Assembly (NCBI GenBank): GCA_013398295.1
Contig: VZSF01011137.1
Location: 321,716 to 385,715, forward strand
Length of the DNA stretch: 64,000 nt
Direction: 5' to 3'
DNA from: Chionis minor
Taxonomy: Eukaryota > Chordata > Aves > Charadriiformes > Chionididae
In this document: piece by piece, positions 1-12,400 of the stretch
Layout: the number at the start of each line of letters is the position of its first letter
Numbering within the stretch: position 1 is the stretch's first letter
Made by a program: the position numbers and the translations under genes
Notes under the pieces: model-generated
Database searches by the model: none
What the model saw: the letters and a program-made list of their open reading frames with translations, nothing else
What the model was told of the DNA's origin: nothing

Positions 1-287
1 GAGGAGGGCGCCGGGGCAGCCGCGGGGGGCCCGAGGAGCGGCGCCGCCGGCACCCCCGAGCCCGCGGCTGCTCCCGGGGAACGGGCCGCGCAGAGCCCGG
101 AGCGCGCGCGGGTGGGAAGAGCCCGGACGCGTGTCCCTGTCCCCGGGGCGCTGCGGGCGCCGGGCGCTCTGCCTGCGAGGCCGGCGAAAGGCGACGTTGG
201 GGGAGGTTGTGTCCTCTGCAGCGCGCCCAGGGCCTGGTGTGGGGGTGCGGGAGCAGCTCTCAGCCAGCCGTGGGTTTGCGTTTGCAG
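1..287 (+). promoter_or_regulatory. TRRAP: GC-rich CpG-island promoter and probable first noncoding exon of TRRAP
   Basis: The stretch is very GC-rich with dense CpG, ending about 50 bp before the coding start, as expected for a housekeeping gene promoter. A possible donor (G then GTGGGA) lies at 111/112, so bases up to about 111 may be the noncoding first exon. The window begins inside the island, so the transcription start and its upstream half may be missing. No TATA box is seen. The exon 1 boundary is inference. Confidence 0.5.
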
Positions 288-338
288 GTGCGTTAGTCTG
301 CACTGTGTGTACCGGGAGCGCACCCCCCCTCCGCCGAG
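288..338 (+). other. TRRAP: TRRAP 5' untranslated part of the first coding exon
   Basis: A TTTGCAG acceptor-like end at 281-287 could start this exon, although its pyrimidine tract is weak and the leader might instead be unspliced. In the frame of the ATG at 339 there is a TAG at 294-296, so translation cannot begin further upstream in this exon. Confidence 0.5.
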
Positions 339-438
339 ATGGCCTTCGTGTCGGCGCAAGGGCCCACGGTGGTGGACCAGACCACTCTGATGAAAAAATA
401 CCTTCAGTTTGTGGCTGCTCTTACAGATGTCAATACAC
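339..438 (+). CDS. TRRAP: TRRAP coding exon 1
   Basis: Residues 1-33 plus one base. Starts [20 protein letters not shown], the diagnostic TRRAP N-terminus, and ends in phase 1 at AATACAC|gtaaga. The split codon becomes Pro34 with the next exon. Confidence 0.96.
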
Positions 439-3400
439 GTAAGATACTTTCTTCTGTTGCAACTTGCAGTTCTTCAGTACTTCGAGTCTTCTTTAGGCAA
501 TTGATAAATGTGTGTTGAATTCACTTTGAATTCTGAGTATTGATTTTTGAAGAAGCAAAGTGATGAGTAATACTCGCATGAGCCGAAGTGAGCGAGCTGT
601 GTGCGTGTGCAGGTGTGTGATGGCTGGGTGGGAGAGCTGTGTGCCTTGTAATTGGGCGGTGATAGCTAAACTGATAAGATCTGATTGCTTCTTTGATCAA
701 TGAGCTTGGTGTTTTCTGTCATGATGTCGTTTTACATTAATTTTTTTTGCCTAAATCTCCTTTTTCAGCTGATGAAACCAAATTGAAAATGATGCAAGAA
801 GTCAGTGAGAATTTTGAGGTAAGTAAATTTAAACAGATTAAACCCCAAGCAACAAAACTCCACTAAAAAACCCCAACCTTCTGAAACAGCAGTCTGTCTT
901 GTGCTTAATGTGTGTTGGTTTGATTTCTGATGTTATGTGGTTGAAACAGTATCTTGTAAATTCGTATCTTGTGACTTATAATTTATATTGTTACGAGTCA
1001 TCAATTTTAGGTTTGTGTTTAGGAATTAGCCAAGTTATTGAAGAACTGCAACACTTAGACCCGTCCAACCTGGCCTTGAACCTCCAGGGATGGGGCAGCC
1101 ACAGCTGCTCTGGGCAACCCCGGCCAGGGGCTCCCCACCCTCACAGCCAGGAATTTCTTCCTGAGATCTCATCTAAATCCCCCCTCTTCCAGTTTAAAAC
1201 CATTGCGCCTCATCCTCTGGCTCCACTCCCTGATCCCGAGTCCCTCCCCAGCTTTCCTGGAGCCCCTTTCAGACACTGGCAGGGGCTGGAAGGTCTCCCC
1301 GGAGCCTTCTCTTCTCCCGGCTGAACCCCCCCAGCTCTCCCAGCCTGTCCTCCCAGCAGAGGGGCTCCAGCCCCCCCAGCGTCTCCGGGGCCTCCTCCGG
1401 CCCCGCTCCAACAGCTCCGTGTCCTCCTGCTGCTGGGACCCCCGGAGCTGGAAGGGTAAAAGTGAGAAAACTTATGGGCTGAGATAAAGACAGTTTAATA
1501 GGTAAAGCAAAAGCCACACACACAAGCAAAGCAAAACAAGGAATTCATTCACTGCTTCCCATCTGCCGGGACGTGTTCAGCCATCTCCAGGAAAGCAGGG
1601 TGCCATCACATGTAATGGTTACTGGAGAAGACAAATGCCGTCACTTGGAACATCATGGAATCACAGAATGGTTTGGGCTGGAAGGGCCCTTTAGGGGCCA
1701 TCTTGTCCAACCCCTGCCATGGGAGCAGGTTGCTCAGAGCCCCATCCAACCTGGCCTGGAATGTTTGCAGGGATGGGGCATCTCCCACCTCGCTGGGTGA
1801 CCTGGGCCCGGGTTTCACCACCCCGAGTGTAAAAAGTCGCCCTGCTGGCCGCGCTGCTGGGGATGCAGCCCAGGATATGCTCAGCCTTCTGGGCCGTGAA
1901 CACATGTTGTTGGATCACGTCCAGCTTTTCACCCCCCAGGACCCTCTGGGCAGGGCTGCTCTCCATCCCTCCATCCCAGCCTGTGCTGATGCCGGGGGCT
2001 GCCCCTACCCAGGTGCAGGACCCTGTGCTTGGCCTTGTTGAAGCTCATGAGGTTCACATGTGCCCATGTCTCCAGCCTGTCCCTCAGGTGTGTCTCCACA
2101 CCACCCAGCTTGGTGTCATCTGCAAACTTGCTGAGGGTGCGCGTGATCCCACTGTCTCCCTGAGGGAGGTGTTGAACAGTGCTGGTCCCGATACGGACCC
2201 CCGCTTGTCATCCGTCTCCACCTGGGCATTCAGCTGTTGACAGCTACTCTCTGGCTGCCACTGTCCAGCCAACTCCTCAGCCGCCCAGCGGTCCCGCCAT
2301 CAAACCCAAAGCTCTCGATTTAGATGTGCCCCCCGCCCTTCCTCCTTCTTCCCCCGGCGTTGTATTGCTGAGCACGGTGGCGTGTGGTCTGGAAGAGCCC
2401 CTTGCTCAGCTGGGGTGAGCTGTCCCGGCTGCGTCCCCTCCCGACTCCCCGTGCTCCCCGCCTGCTCCATGGGGGTGGTGTGAGATGCGGAAAAGGCCTT
2501 GAGTCTGAGTAGGCGCCGCTGGGCAGGAACGAAAACATCCCTGGGCTGTCGGCCTTGTTTTCAGCAAATCCAGAACACAGCCCCATACTAGCTACCGTGA
2601 GGAAAATTATCTCTATCCCAGCCAAAACAGCACATGCATTTAAAATGTTTTTGTGCCCTTCTTGTGATACCTGTCTGCTTTCTCAAAACCCCTGGAGATA
2701 AAAAAACCCCAACTTCGTTTGCACAGTGCCTATGGTAATGATGATTTATGGTTATGTGTTATGAAATCTTCCTGCAAAGCAGAGGACAGTAGTGAAAATC
2801 TATAAAAGGAGGTGGCTTTATAAAATTTTTATGTTATTTAGAGGAATAATGTGAATTAACCCGTGAATACCTATATAGATTTTTTAAAAGAATGCTGCAT
2901 TGTTGTTTGTACCTTCATTAACAGACCAGTATAACAAACGCTTCAGAGAACTGCTGACAGCACCTATATAAACTGCAGCTGAGTTTCCAAATAAACCTCA
3001 CAGTGGCCAAGGCAGATTTTTTGTAAGGCAGATGCAGCAGTTTCAGATGGGGGAAACTTGCTCATCTCATGTTTCTCTGGCCTCACAAGCCGGCAGTAGT
3101 GCAGGGTCATTTTCACAGCGGAAGGTGATGCTCAGTTTGGGTGATGTATGCAGGCACACATATTTGCAGAAGTAACTAAAATCTCAGTTTAACAGTGGCT
3201 GAAAAGTCTTGGGAATCCTAAAGCAATGAAATGGGAGTGTGTTTGTCAATCTGTCTTGTTCAGGAACATCTACAGCGGTTTTGTGGTGGGTTTTTTTAAA
3301 ATAGCTGTATGTTATGCCAGTTTAATTTTCTATGTGAGGTGACTGTTAAAATAGAAAAAAAATCACTACTCTCCATTGGGATTGGAGGAAGGAGATTAAT

Positions 3401-6400
3401 TTGCATTCACTTTTGTTCGTTTCACTAATAGTGCTCTGTAGTGTGTCAGCAGATATCTAATCACTGAATCGATTGAAAAGTCGCTGGAAATGTTTCAGTG
3501 GCTTTGAATGTAACTTTGTGTAGCGTCTATTATATCTGTCTCCTCATTTTTTGGTGGCTTTTTTTTCCCTGTTCTTAATTAGAACGTGACGTCGTCCCCT
3601 CAGTATTCTACATTCCTGGAACACATCATCCCTAGGTTTCTCACCTTTCTACAGGACGGAGAAGTTCAGTTTCTGCAGGAGAAGCCAGCACAGGTGAACT
3701 GTGTGGCGCATCTCTTACCTTTTTGCTATGTGTGCAGCTCCTTCAGTGAAGTACTTGATTAAGCTAATGAACTGATTTATGCATAGACTTTGTTGTTAAA
3801 AATAAATCTGTCATTTGGAGTGAAACTGACGAAGTCCCGTTTCTAAATATGTTACTTATAAACTTTGCAAATCTAGGCTTTTATGAAAAATGAGGAAAAA
3901 CTAGGTGCAACAGATTTGGCTCTTTCCCTGAAATATGACACGTTGTTAAAAATTACTGACTTTACTGTGGAATGAAAGACAAAAGTTGAATCTATGTCAT
4001 TAAATACTTAAAACTGAGTTCCTTAAAAGTCTGACAACTTGCATTTTTCAACTGTAAATTTGTTAAATTTGCCTTAATCACATATGTGGCTAATAGAAAG
4101 CATTGTACGTTTGTATATACGTGTATGTCTACAGGAAGTAAAATGGCCTTTCTCCTTTTTAAGCATGCAGAATTATTAATCTGAAAAGGTGTTACAACCA
4201 ACACCAAGCCCACCTTTTTGTGGGCTTTTAAAAAGTTCTCTCATGTCTTTTTTTTGTCTTTTTTTTTAACAGCAACTCCGAAAGCTAGTGCTTGAAATAA
4301 TTCACAGAATACCAACAAATGAACACCTTCGTCTTCATACCAAAAATATCCTGTCTGTGATGTTTAGATTTCTAGAGGTATTGAGTTTTTATTTTTCTCT
4401 TCGAACTCTTTCAAATTTTCAGAAAGATTTTTTCTCTTCTTTCCTCATCTCCAAAAATCGCTGGGTGTGGGATTTTCAATAGCTGTGCTTCCAGAGCAAG
4501 AGTGGAAGGGCATTCTATGTAGGCTTCACCAGGGTGGTATCTTAACGTCTGCAGGTTTTCTGCACGCTCTCTTCTGCCCTTTGGAAAATTGGATTCTACA
4601 AATTCAAGGAAGTGTTCTCGTGCTTGACAAGATGTCCTTCTTGAACACTTCTCTGGCTTATATAAGTGCAGATATCTTATTCTAGAGACTTTGTTTGGTT
4701 TCTTACTTGGGGTTGAAAACACTGTCATCTGAAGCTCCCAGAAAATAACCTGCTGTATGTGGAAGTGTCTCGGTGTGTAAATAGCCCCCCTTGTGTCTCT
4801 CTCTCTGTGGGGCATTAGAAACAGGTCTGAGGGTACAGAGCGGTTGGAACTTCTGGTTTTTCTTCCAGTAGGGGTACATTTAATTTTAGCCATGCCCTAG
4901 GGCTGCACGGTAAAGTTCTATCACAGGAAAGGCAGCTTGCTCATGCAAATTCATATTAATAGGGAACTTGTAGGTTGCTGAGGTGTGTATAATTTTGTAG
5001 GGTTTTGAAATACTTGCAGAGTAGTTGAAGAATGCAGCAGTAGGCTCACTAAAGATTCTCTTTTTTTTCAGACGGAGAATGAAGAAAATGTACTGATTTG
5101 CTTAAGAATAATTATTGAATTGCACAAACAGTTCCGACCAGCAATCACTCAAGAAGTAGGTCATAAATCTTGTTCTACGGTGTATAGAACGTACTGACAT
5201 CCTCTGCAGAATTTTTACTTTGTTCAAGTGGATTGGTTGGTTTGTTTGTTTTTTTCCTGATGTCCTTTTATGTTGACTGACCTGTTGTGGTAACCATATA
5301 TTTAATTTCTTTTTACCTTAAAGTAATTTTTAAAAGAGGATTGCGTAGCGCTAGCACCCGTGAGAAGAAACAAACTGTTAAAGCCTACTTGGCGTTGCTT
5401 TGTAGGCAATATGATTAGACTAAGGAATAAAATTCCCACAGAAGGGAAGAGAGTTGGTGCCTTTTTAGTTTGTGAAAGGGACAATCCTGGAAACGGAGTA
5501 TTACGATCATGTGTCGTGTCCCCTGCTGCCCCCTGACTGTGACTCATGAAAGTTTACATTTTTATTCTGTTGCTTTCTTTCCTTGGTTTTCTCCTGGGAA
5601 GACTTAGTTGGTTTATAGTAATTATTTCTAATAATACTGTACTGGAACTATGTTGAGATGATAGGTATGTCAGATTCTTGCAAAGTGCAATTCAAATTAA
5701 TACTGCCAGAACAGGAGGAAATAGGAGAATGCTTTCAGATTCTTTTTAAATATCATGAAAAATATACTCTAGAGGTCACTAAAGATTTTATGTAATTGCA
5801 CTGTTAATAGAGAGATTCTAAAATTGTGGGGCTTTTTTTATTTATTTATGGTAATATGACTTCTTTCCTAGATCCATCATTTTTTGGACTTTGTGAAACA
5901 GATTTATAAGGAACTTCCAAAAGTAGTGGTAAGTTTTTTATTTCTTAAATTGCCCTTGCTATGGTCAGAAAACTAGTTTTTATTTCTTAATTTTAACTCT
6001 AAAAGATACTAACATAATTACTTTTGTATCTAGTGATACGAAGTAAATCTAATTTTAATAAAAATACTTGAAAAAATATGTCTAAAAATGGACAAAGTTA
6101 CATTTTGAATTAGGAAACCTTAGTTTCGAGCACAATATTACTAGTGTGAGGAAACCGAGGCAAACGTGCGTGGTAAAGCAGAAGTCAGGTGAGTGCAGTG
6201 GTGTCCGTGGAGCCCAGGGGGTTTTCGAGGGAAGGGTGAGGTGATGAAGGTTCTGGCAGACAGAGCTCTTGGGGTGCTTCCTCCCTGGGGGGCCATTGCC
6301 TGCTCTCCCTCGCTGGTGCACGGTCTCTGGTTGCGTTTTTAACAGAAGAACCACCTTGACTGGGGTTGCTTTTCCGCTTCTTGCTGTAGCGGGGGTGAAA

Positions 6401-9400
6401 GATTGCAGGATACGTGTGTGCTCCTAGTAGATAGTGTGGTGTAAACCTCCTGTCTGGAGAAGGGAAAACAGTCTGCAGTAAGTTGTGGGGAAAGATTACA
6501 TGGAGGAATTCCCGTGAGATAAATGACCTTTTGACTGTTATTAGCATTGTTATATTTTTCTTCTTCTTTTTGCTTGTAGAATCGGTATTTTGAGAATCCT
6601 CAGGTGATTCCAGAGAACACTGTTCCTACCCCTGAAACGGTTGGCATGATTACAACAATTGTGGTGAAAGTAAACCCGGAGCGAGAAGATAGCGAAACGA
6701 GAACGGTGAGTATTTTAACTGCCTTTTCACTTTGAGACTGTCTTTATCTCAGTACCCCAAGTCATAAGAGCAGGTAAAGGTAATAGGCTTTCTCTATGCT
6801 GTTTTTTCTTACCAAGATTTATTTGTAGAAGCTGACTGAAACTTTTCAGATATTTTCTGTGCAGCTGTAATTACAGTATTTTTATTTAATATAATACCAG
6901 ATGGTTTTGTGCTTTTTTTAATGTTACTATTTTGAAACATAGTGCTGTTAAAATAAGCAGTTTCTTTAAAAATATATCTCAAATACTTTTTTGAATTAAT
7001 AATTAAACTGTTTATAAAAAACATATTCTTTCTTTCAGCATTCTATAATTCCCAGAGGATCTTTATCTCTAAAAGTTTTGGCTGAGCTACCCATTATTGT
7101 TGTTCTTATGTATCAGGTTAGTGTACTTCAGCATTTTGCGTGTAAATACTTTTTATTACTGAATGGCTTGTGTAACTTCTGCTGACTAACATATTAGAAA
7201 AAATAATGTAACATATTTTTGAGATTAAAATATGGTCTAAAAATAAGCCACTGAGATGTCTTCATTTTTTCTGAATAGCTCTTAAATAAACTGACTGCAA
7301 GTGTGACTTGCACATTTCTCTAGTAATACTTTTTTTTTTTTTAAGCTCTACAAACTGAACATTCATAATGTAGTAGCTGAATTTGTGCCCTTGATCATGA
7401 ACACTATTATAATACAGGTTTCTGCTCAAGCAAGGTAAGAGCATTTTGACAGTATTTTGATGATATTCGGGATAAACTATTTAAACTTGCCATACAATAT
7501 TGCCAAAAATATTTTTGTCTTATATCCTGTGGTTTTTGCTTCTAGTCTTACTGCTTTTAATCGCAAAAGTAGCAATGATTATTTGACTTAAAATTGGCTA
7601 AGTTTTGTAGGTGAAGTAATTGGCAAATCTGAGTGCTTCCATGACATGTCACTGATAAAATCCATAGCTGTGCAGCAGATCTCCATTTGGTATTCGATAA
7701 TGCATTTTTTAAGTAGAGTGTCTCACAGCAATCCGTATGGGGGGCAGATAGTGTGGGATGGAGACCACGTTAGGCAGGACGTTTGCTCCTGTTTAATCTT
7801 TGCTGTACCACCAGCGGTGCAGTTTTGCTCTCCCAAGGTATAGCTGAGGTGAAAACAGTTGCCCCAGTTAGGGGAACAGAGCCAAACGCTGGGTGCTGCT
7901 GCACTGGCTTGGCTTTCTGCAGACGGCTGGGAATTGTGTGGCTGCCTCAGGGCTGTGCATTTCTGCCTAGCGCATATGATGCTGGGAGCTTGAATGGCGG
8001 AGAGCTTGTTGAAAATGGGCTGTCCCATGATGGTTTTGTTCCCTTAAGAAGCATAACCTTACTACAAGATGACATAATTTGAAACTGCTGTGAGTTTTCG
8101 GAATGAAGGAATTAAAGAGGAGAAACAGAATTGTAACCACTGTTCAACTTAATTTCAGGCAACATAAACTTTATAACAAGGAACTGTATGCCGATTTTAT
8201 TGCTGCTCAAATTAAAACATTGTCTTTTTTGGCTTACATCATCAGAATTTACCAGGTAGGTTGCATTTTTATTGCTTTCTTAAGCTTGGTGCGACAGATG
8301 TCACTTTTTTGGGGCAGAGCAGTGGGCAGCGTGACTGCGGTGCATCGGGGACTGCAGGGAAATGAAAGTGGGGCAAATGAGAAGATAGGGCTCTGCTTGG
8401 TTGTCCTTTCGGGAGTATTCTCACGTGAATGCAAAGTAAAAATGTGCCATTCCCCACACCCCAGGCATTTATAGAAAGGCTGTTGTATTTCATTTTTACA
8501 AGTAGACTCCTTGAAGAGAAACAGGTGAACTTTAATTGAGTGTTATTTTGCAAATGTAAAGCAAAGCTTTAAAATAGGATGTCATAATAATTGTATTCAT
8601 GTCAATTTTTGTTATAGGAATTAGTGGCTAAATATTCTCAGCAAATGGTAAAGGGAATGTTGCAGTTGCTCTCCAATTGCCCGGCCGAAACAGCACACCT
8701 GCGGAAGGAGCTCCTGATTGCTGCGAAGCACATCTTGACAACAGACTTGAGGAGCCGTATGTAGTGCTTTTTGAGAATGTATCTATAAACTGGAAAGACT
8801 TCAAGTACTTGTGTGTATTTGAGGCATATTGCTTACTATTTGTTTTGGACTATTACAGACCTCTGATTATTTTGGGAGTGGTTGTGATTTTTTGTTTGCT
8901 TTTTTTCTTTTTCCTTAAAAAAAGATCATCTGCATAAGATGGCATGCTGAATGAGTGGCTTTTCTAGCTTCCCAAATACATATTGTTCCAAGTAATTACC
9001 ATTTGATGATAAAAATTTGTCTTGCTTTGTATTTGTGCCTACAGTTGTATGGATACTTTAAAATAGTAGTCTGATAACCTGAGTGGAAGTAGCTCTCTCA
9101 AAACCTGGTACCATACTTGATTCAGCTCACAGCATTTGCTTCTAGCTGAGGCAGCTCTAGCTGAGCTTCTATTTTTGGTCTGTCTGAATTAACTAGATTG
9201 GGTAGATATGATCTTTTTTGGCAGAATTGCAAAATTGGAGGTGAGTGTACTTTGTAAAATATGAACTTCTATCTTTTCATCGTCACTGTGTAATCCCCTT
9301 TCTTTGCCTTCTGCTAACAACAATTATGGGGCAGTGTGATGTACAGTTATTGTTAGCTCACCAAAAAAATACCTTGTTTCTAGAATTTAATAGCATAGTC

Positions 9401-12400
9401 CTAGAATTTAGTATCGTGGTTGCATGGAAAGCTGGTTCTTTGGCTATTTTTCTAAAGAAATTACCTGAATTGTTCTACGTTTCTCAGCCTCTCCTTAGTA
9501 ACTTCTGAACTTGACCGGTTTCAGCAGAATTCAGCAGAGGAGAGAGGTCTTAAAGATAGGATGTTCTGCACCCGTTGTGAGCTTTAGTGTTCGGATCGCG
9601 GACAAAACCTGAGTTGGCATCTCCCTCGGAGGAACAGGCAGCAGTTTGGGTGTAGCAGTTTGTTGCCCTTGGTCTGCTGGCTGGTCTTCTGGTGTGCGCG
9701 CTGGTAGCGCCCCTCCGGCCCTGCTCCTGGCTACCTGGCAGCCCCCAAGCGCGTGTAGAGGAGGGAATGCTTAGAATGTTAAAGGGAAGAGGGGACGTGG
9801 CATCACAGGAGCAATGAGAAGTGTGAGGAAGAAAAATGGGTTATAGAGGATGTAGAGATCTGTAGCAGATAAGGCTTTGGTGCTTCTGCTGGTGCAGTTC
9901 AACTTATTTGGAAAAATGAGTGTTGAGGAAATGTTTCATGTTTGTGGGTCAGCCCATTTGAACTGAGATGTCCCACGTGAACTGAGATGTTTCAAGAAGC
10001 TAGAATAGTTTGTGGGGCATTTCTGAATGTTAAACTTTCTTATTTTATGAAGTGGGATGAGAGAGTTCAATCAGTGGTCTGGTTACAATTTGTTGGTGCT
10101 TGCTTTGCTTTCATTTCTCTTAGTAGTTCACTTTAAGAGTAATAGCACAACCAAGGAATATTAATGTTAAATGTGTTTAATACACAAAACCCCATGTTGT
10201 TTTTTAATTTGCATTTCTCTAGTATTTTTTCATTGTTGGGATTTGTGTCTTAATCTCTTTGCACTGCCAGCATTAGTGCACCAAAGACAGTGGTCTGATG
10301 ATCAGAGGTAGTTCCTTTCTAGCTGTCTTTTTGACTCAGCTTTTTTCTCCACAGTATTATTTCTTGGCTATAACTGAATTTATACTCCCGTCATGACTGC
10401 TGTGGGGGTTGCCCTGTAAAATCATGGATCGTCTTTGCATCTAAAATCTTTATTCCCATTCTTTATTTGCTTTTTCCACTCTAAGTCTTCCAGATTTCTA
10501 CCCCTTTCAAAAGCCAGTGCAGATGCTCTCTTTCTCTCTTCCTCTGTATTTTTGCAGAATGTGGCATTCTCTTAAGGCAGCTCCTGCATTGTCCCTTTCA
10601 TTTAAGTGGACCTCCCTGACTCCTTGTCCATTTCAGGCTTCATTCAGAAAATGCTGGAATCTTATCTTTAATACTGTTAGGGAATCTGTGGAGAATGAAA
10701 GTTGCTGGATGTTCTTCTTTCTCCTTGTTTGACTTTTTCCTTATTTGTTAATAAGTTTTAGCTTGTTACATTTTTGGGGGAGCGGTTACTCTTTCCTGCC
10801 GTTTCCCTCATCTGCCTTCAGGGTGGAGTGACTTAATCAATTTCACAAACTTGTTGATTTCTATATTTAAAAAGAAAATGCATCTTTAGTCTTGCAGTGT
10901 CACTTGTTTTTGTTACTGAAATCTTCCTCCTGTTCCCTGGACCCCATGTTGCATGTATTCCTCCTTATATTTTGGGATAGAGCCTGTATGGTAAGAAGCC
11001 ATACAAAATAAAGTTGTGTTGCCCAAACTTGTCCTTTCCAGTAACTCTTTAGTTACATTTAAAGAGTTCTGCAAAGTTCAGAATACAATATAAGCATGTT
11101 TTCTCTTCCCAGATGTAAGGATTTTTGTTGTAGCAGTGCTGTGGCTTTGACTGTGTACTGTAATGTCTCTCGAGGGGCAGCGGAGTTCATACTCACGGGA
11201 GGTTAATTGACGGTTTCCTCGTGAATCACACTGCCTTTTATAAGCTTCAGGAATGACTTTTACAATAAAACCACTTTCTGACTTACATGTAAATACCAAA
11301 GTTAAGTGGTTTAATGCTGGCTTATTTCCTTTGCCAATCATTATGTATAGCTTTTTCTTTTTTTCTCCCCCCCCCCCTTTTTTTTAATTACAGAATTTAT
11401 TCCGTGTATGGACAAGCTCTTTGATGAATCTATACTGATTGGCTCTGGATATACTGCCCGAGAGACGCTGAGGTATGACAGAAAATTTGGAACAGCTGCC
11501 TGAGTGCCTGCCAGGGCTGGTTTCTTTTGAGGTTTATTAATATTTACAACAATGTCTGTATACAGTCTTAAATCTTTGCTTTAAAAAACTGATTTTATTA
11601 GCTTCTGAGCTTGAAAGGGCTTCTGGTGCTGTAAAGAGTGGTTGTTGGTTAACGCTTCGATGGTGCAGCATGGTAGGGTGAGTGTAGGGCAAAATTAGAT
11701 AAACGGATTAATGAAAATGATTTAATTTTTTGGAATTGGAGAGCAAAACCAAACCAGCTCAATATCTTCCCAATATTTCATGAAAATGCCTAAATCTTGA
11801 GTCCAGTGTAAAATCTGATTGAGACTTAAACTGTTTTGTCAATAAATATCTTAAAACTTATTAATTCACAGTTGAAAAAAGTAAATGGGGAGAGTAATTC
11901 TTTTCTGTGTCTTCAGTAGTCTACTATTTTTAGGTGCTTTTGCAGACCAAATGAAAATTTGTGAACTAATAGAATTATTTCCTCTTGCTTAAGTATCAAG
12001 TGTACCTTATTGACAACATACAGGTTTAGAAGTATTTGCTCTACTAGATGCTTAAACCCAGTATTTGGAAAGAACTGATTTTTAAAATTGATCAGTTGTC
12101 ATAACTACTTTTGAAATCCTGAATCATCAATGGTTAATTGTGAAACTGCGTATCAACACTGCTTAAAATGTGGCTTAAAACATGCTAATTTGCTCCTAAG
12201 TGTAGATGAAAATACGTGCTGGGGATGTGGGGGGGATGGGGGAAGAAAGGTCAGAGAGGTGATACTCATACTAGTGTCGTGCGGCAGATTAGTGCATTTT
12301 TGGTTAGATTGTACAGGCTGTAATTCTCTTGTGTAATTGAAAAAGCCTTATGAATTCTGGATTTGCATATAAAAATAGAAAATGTAGATTTAGAATCTTG

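Larger units (their letters stand above)
819..3582 (+). other. TRRAP: TRRAP intron after coding exon 2 (2.8 kb)
   Basis: Holds the nested CR1/LTR cluster at 1062-2634. From 2635 to 3582 it is ordinary AT-rich intron with no gene seen. Confidence 0.9.

Noticed and set aside
112..442. Open frames of about 90-100 codons across the 5' CpG island
   Set aside because: They overlap the TRRAP start in other frames and arise from stop-poor GC-rich DNA; the frame at 339 is the conserved one.
560..674. Possible C/D box snoRNA (GTGATGA ... CTGA) in the first coding-gene intron
   Set aside because: C to D spacing of about 115 nt is long and there is no terminal stem flanking the boxes.
4411..4893. 160-codon minus-strand open frame in the intron after exon 4
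   Set aside because: No recognisable domain, low-complexity or codon-bias signal; it lies across intron sequence and overlaps the splice-region context. Consistent with a chance frame.
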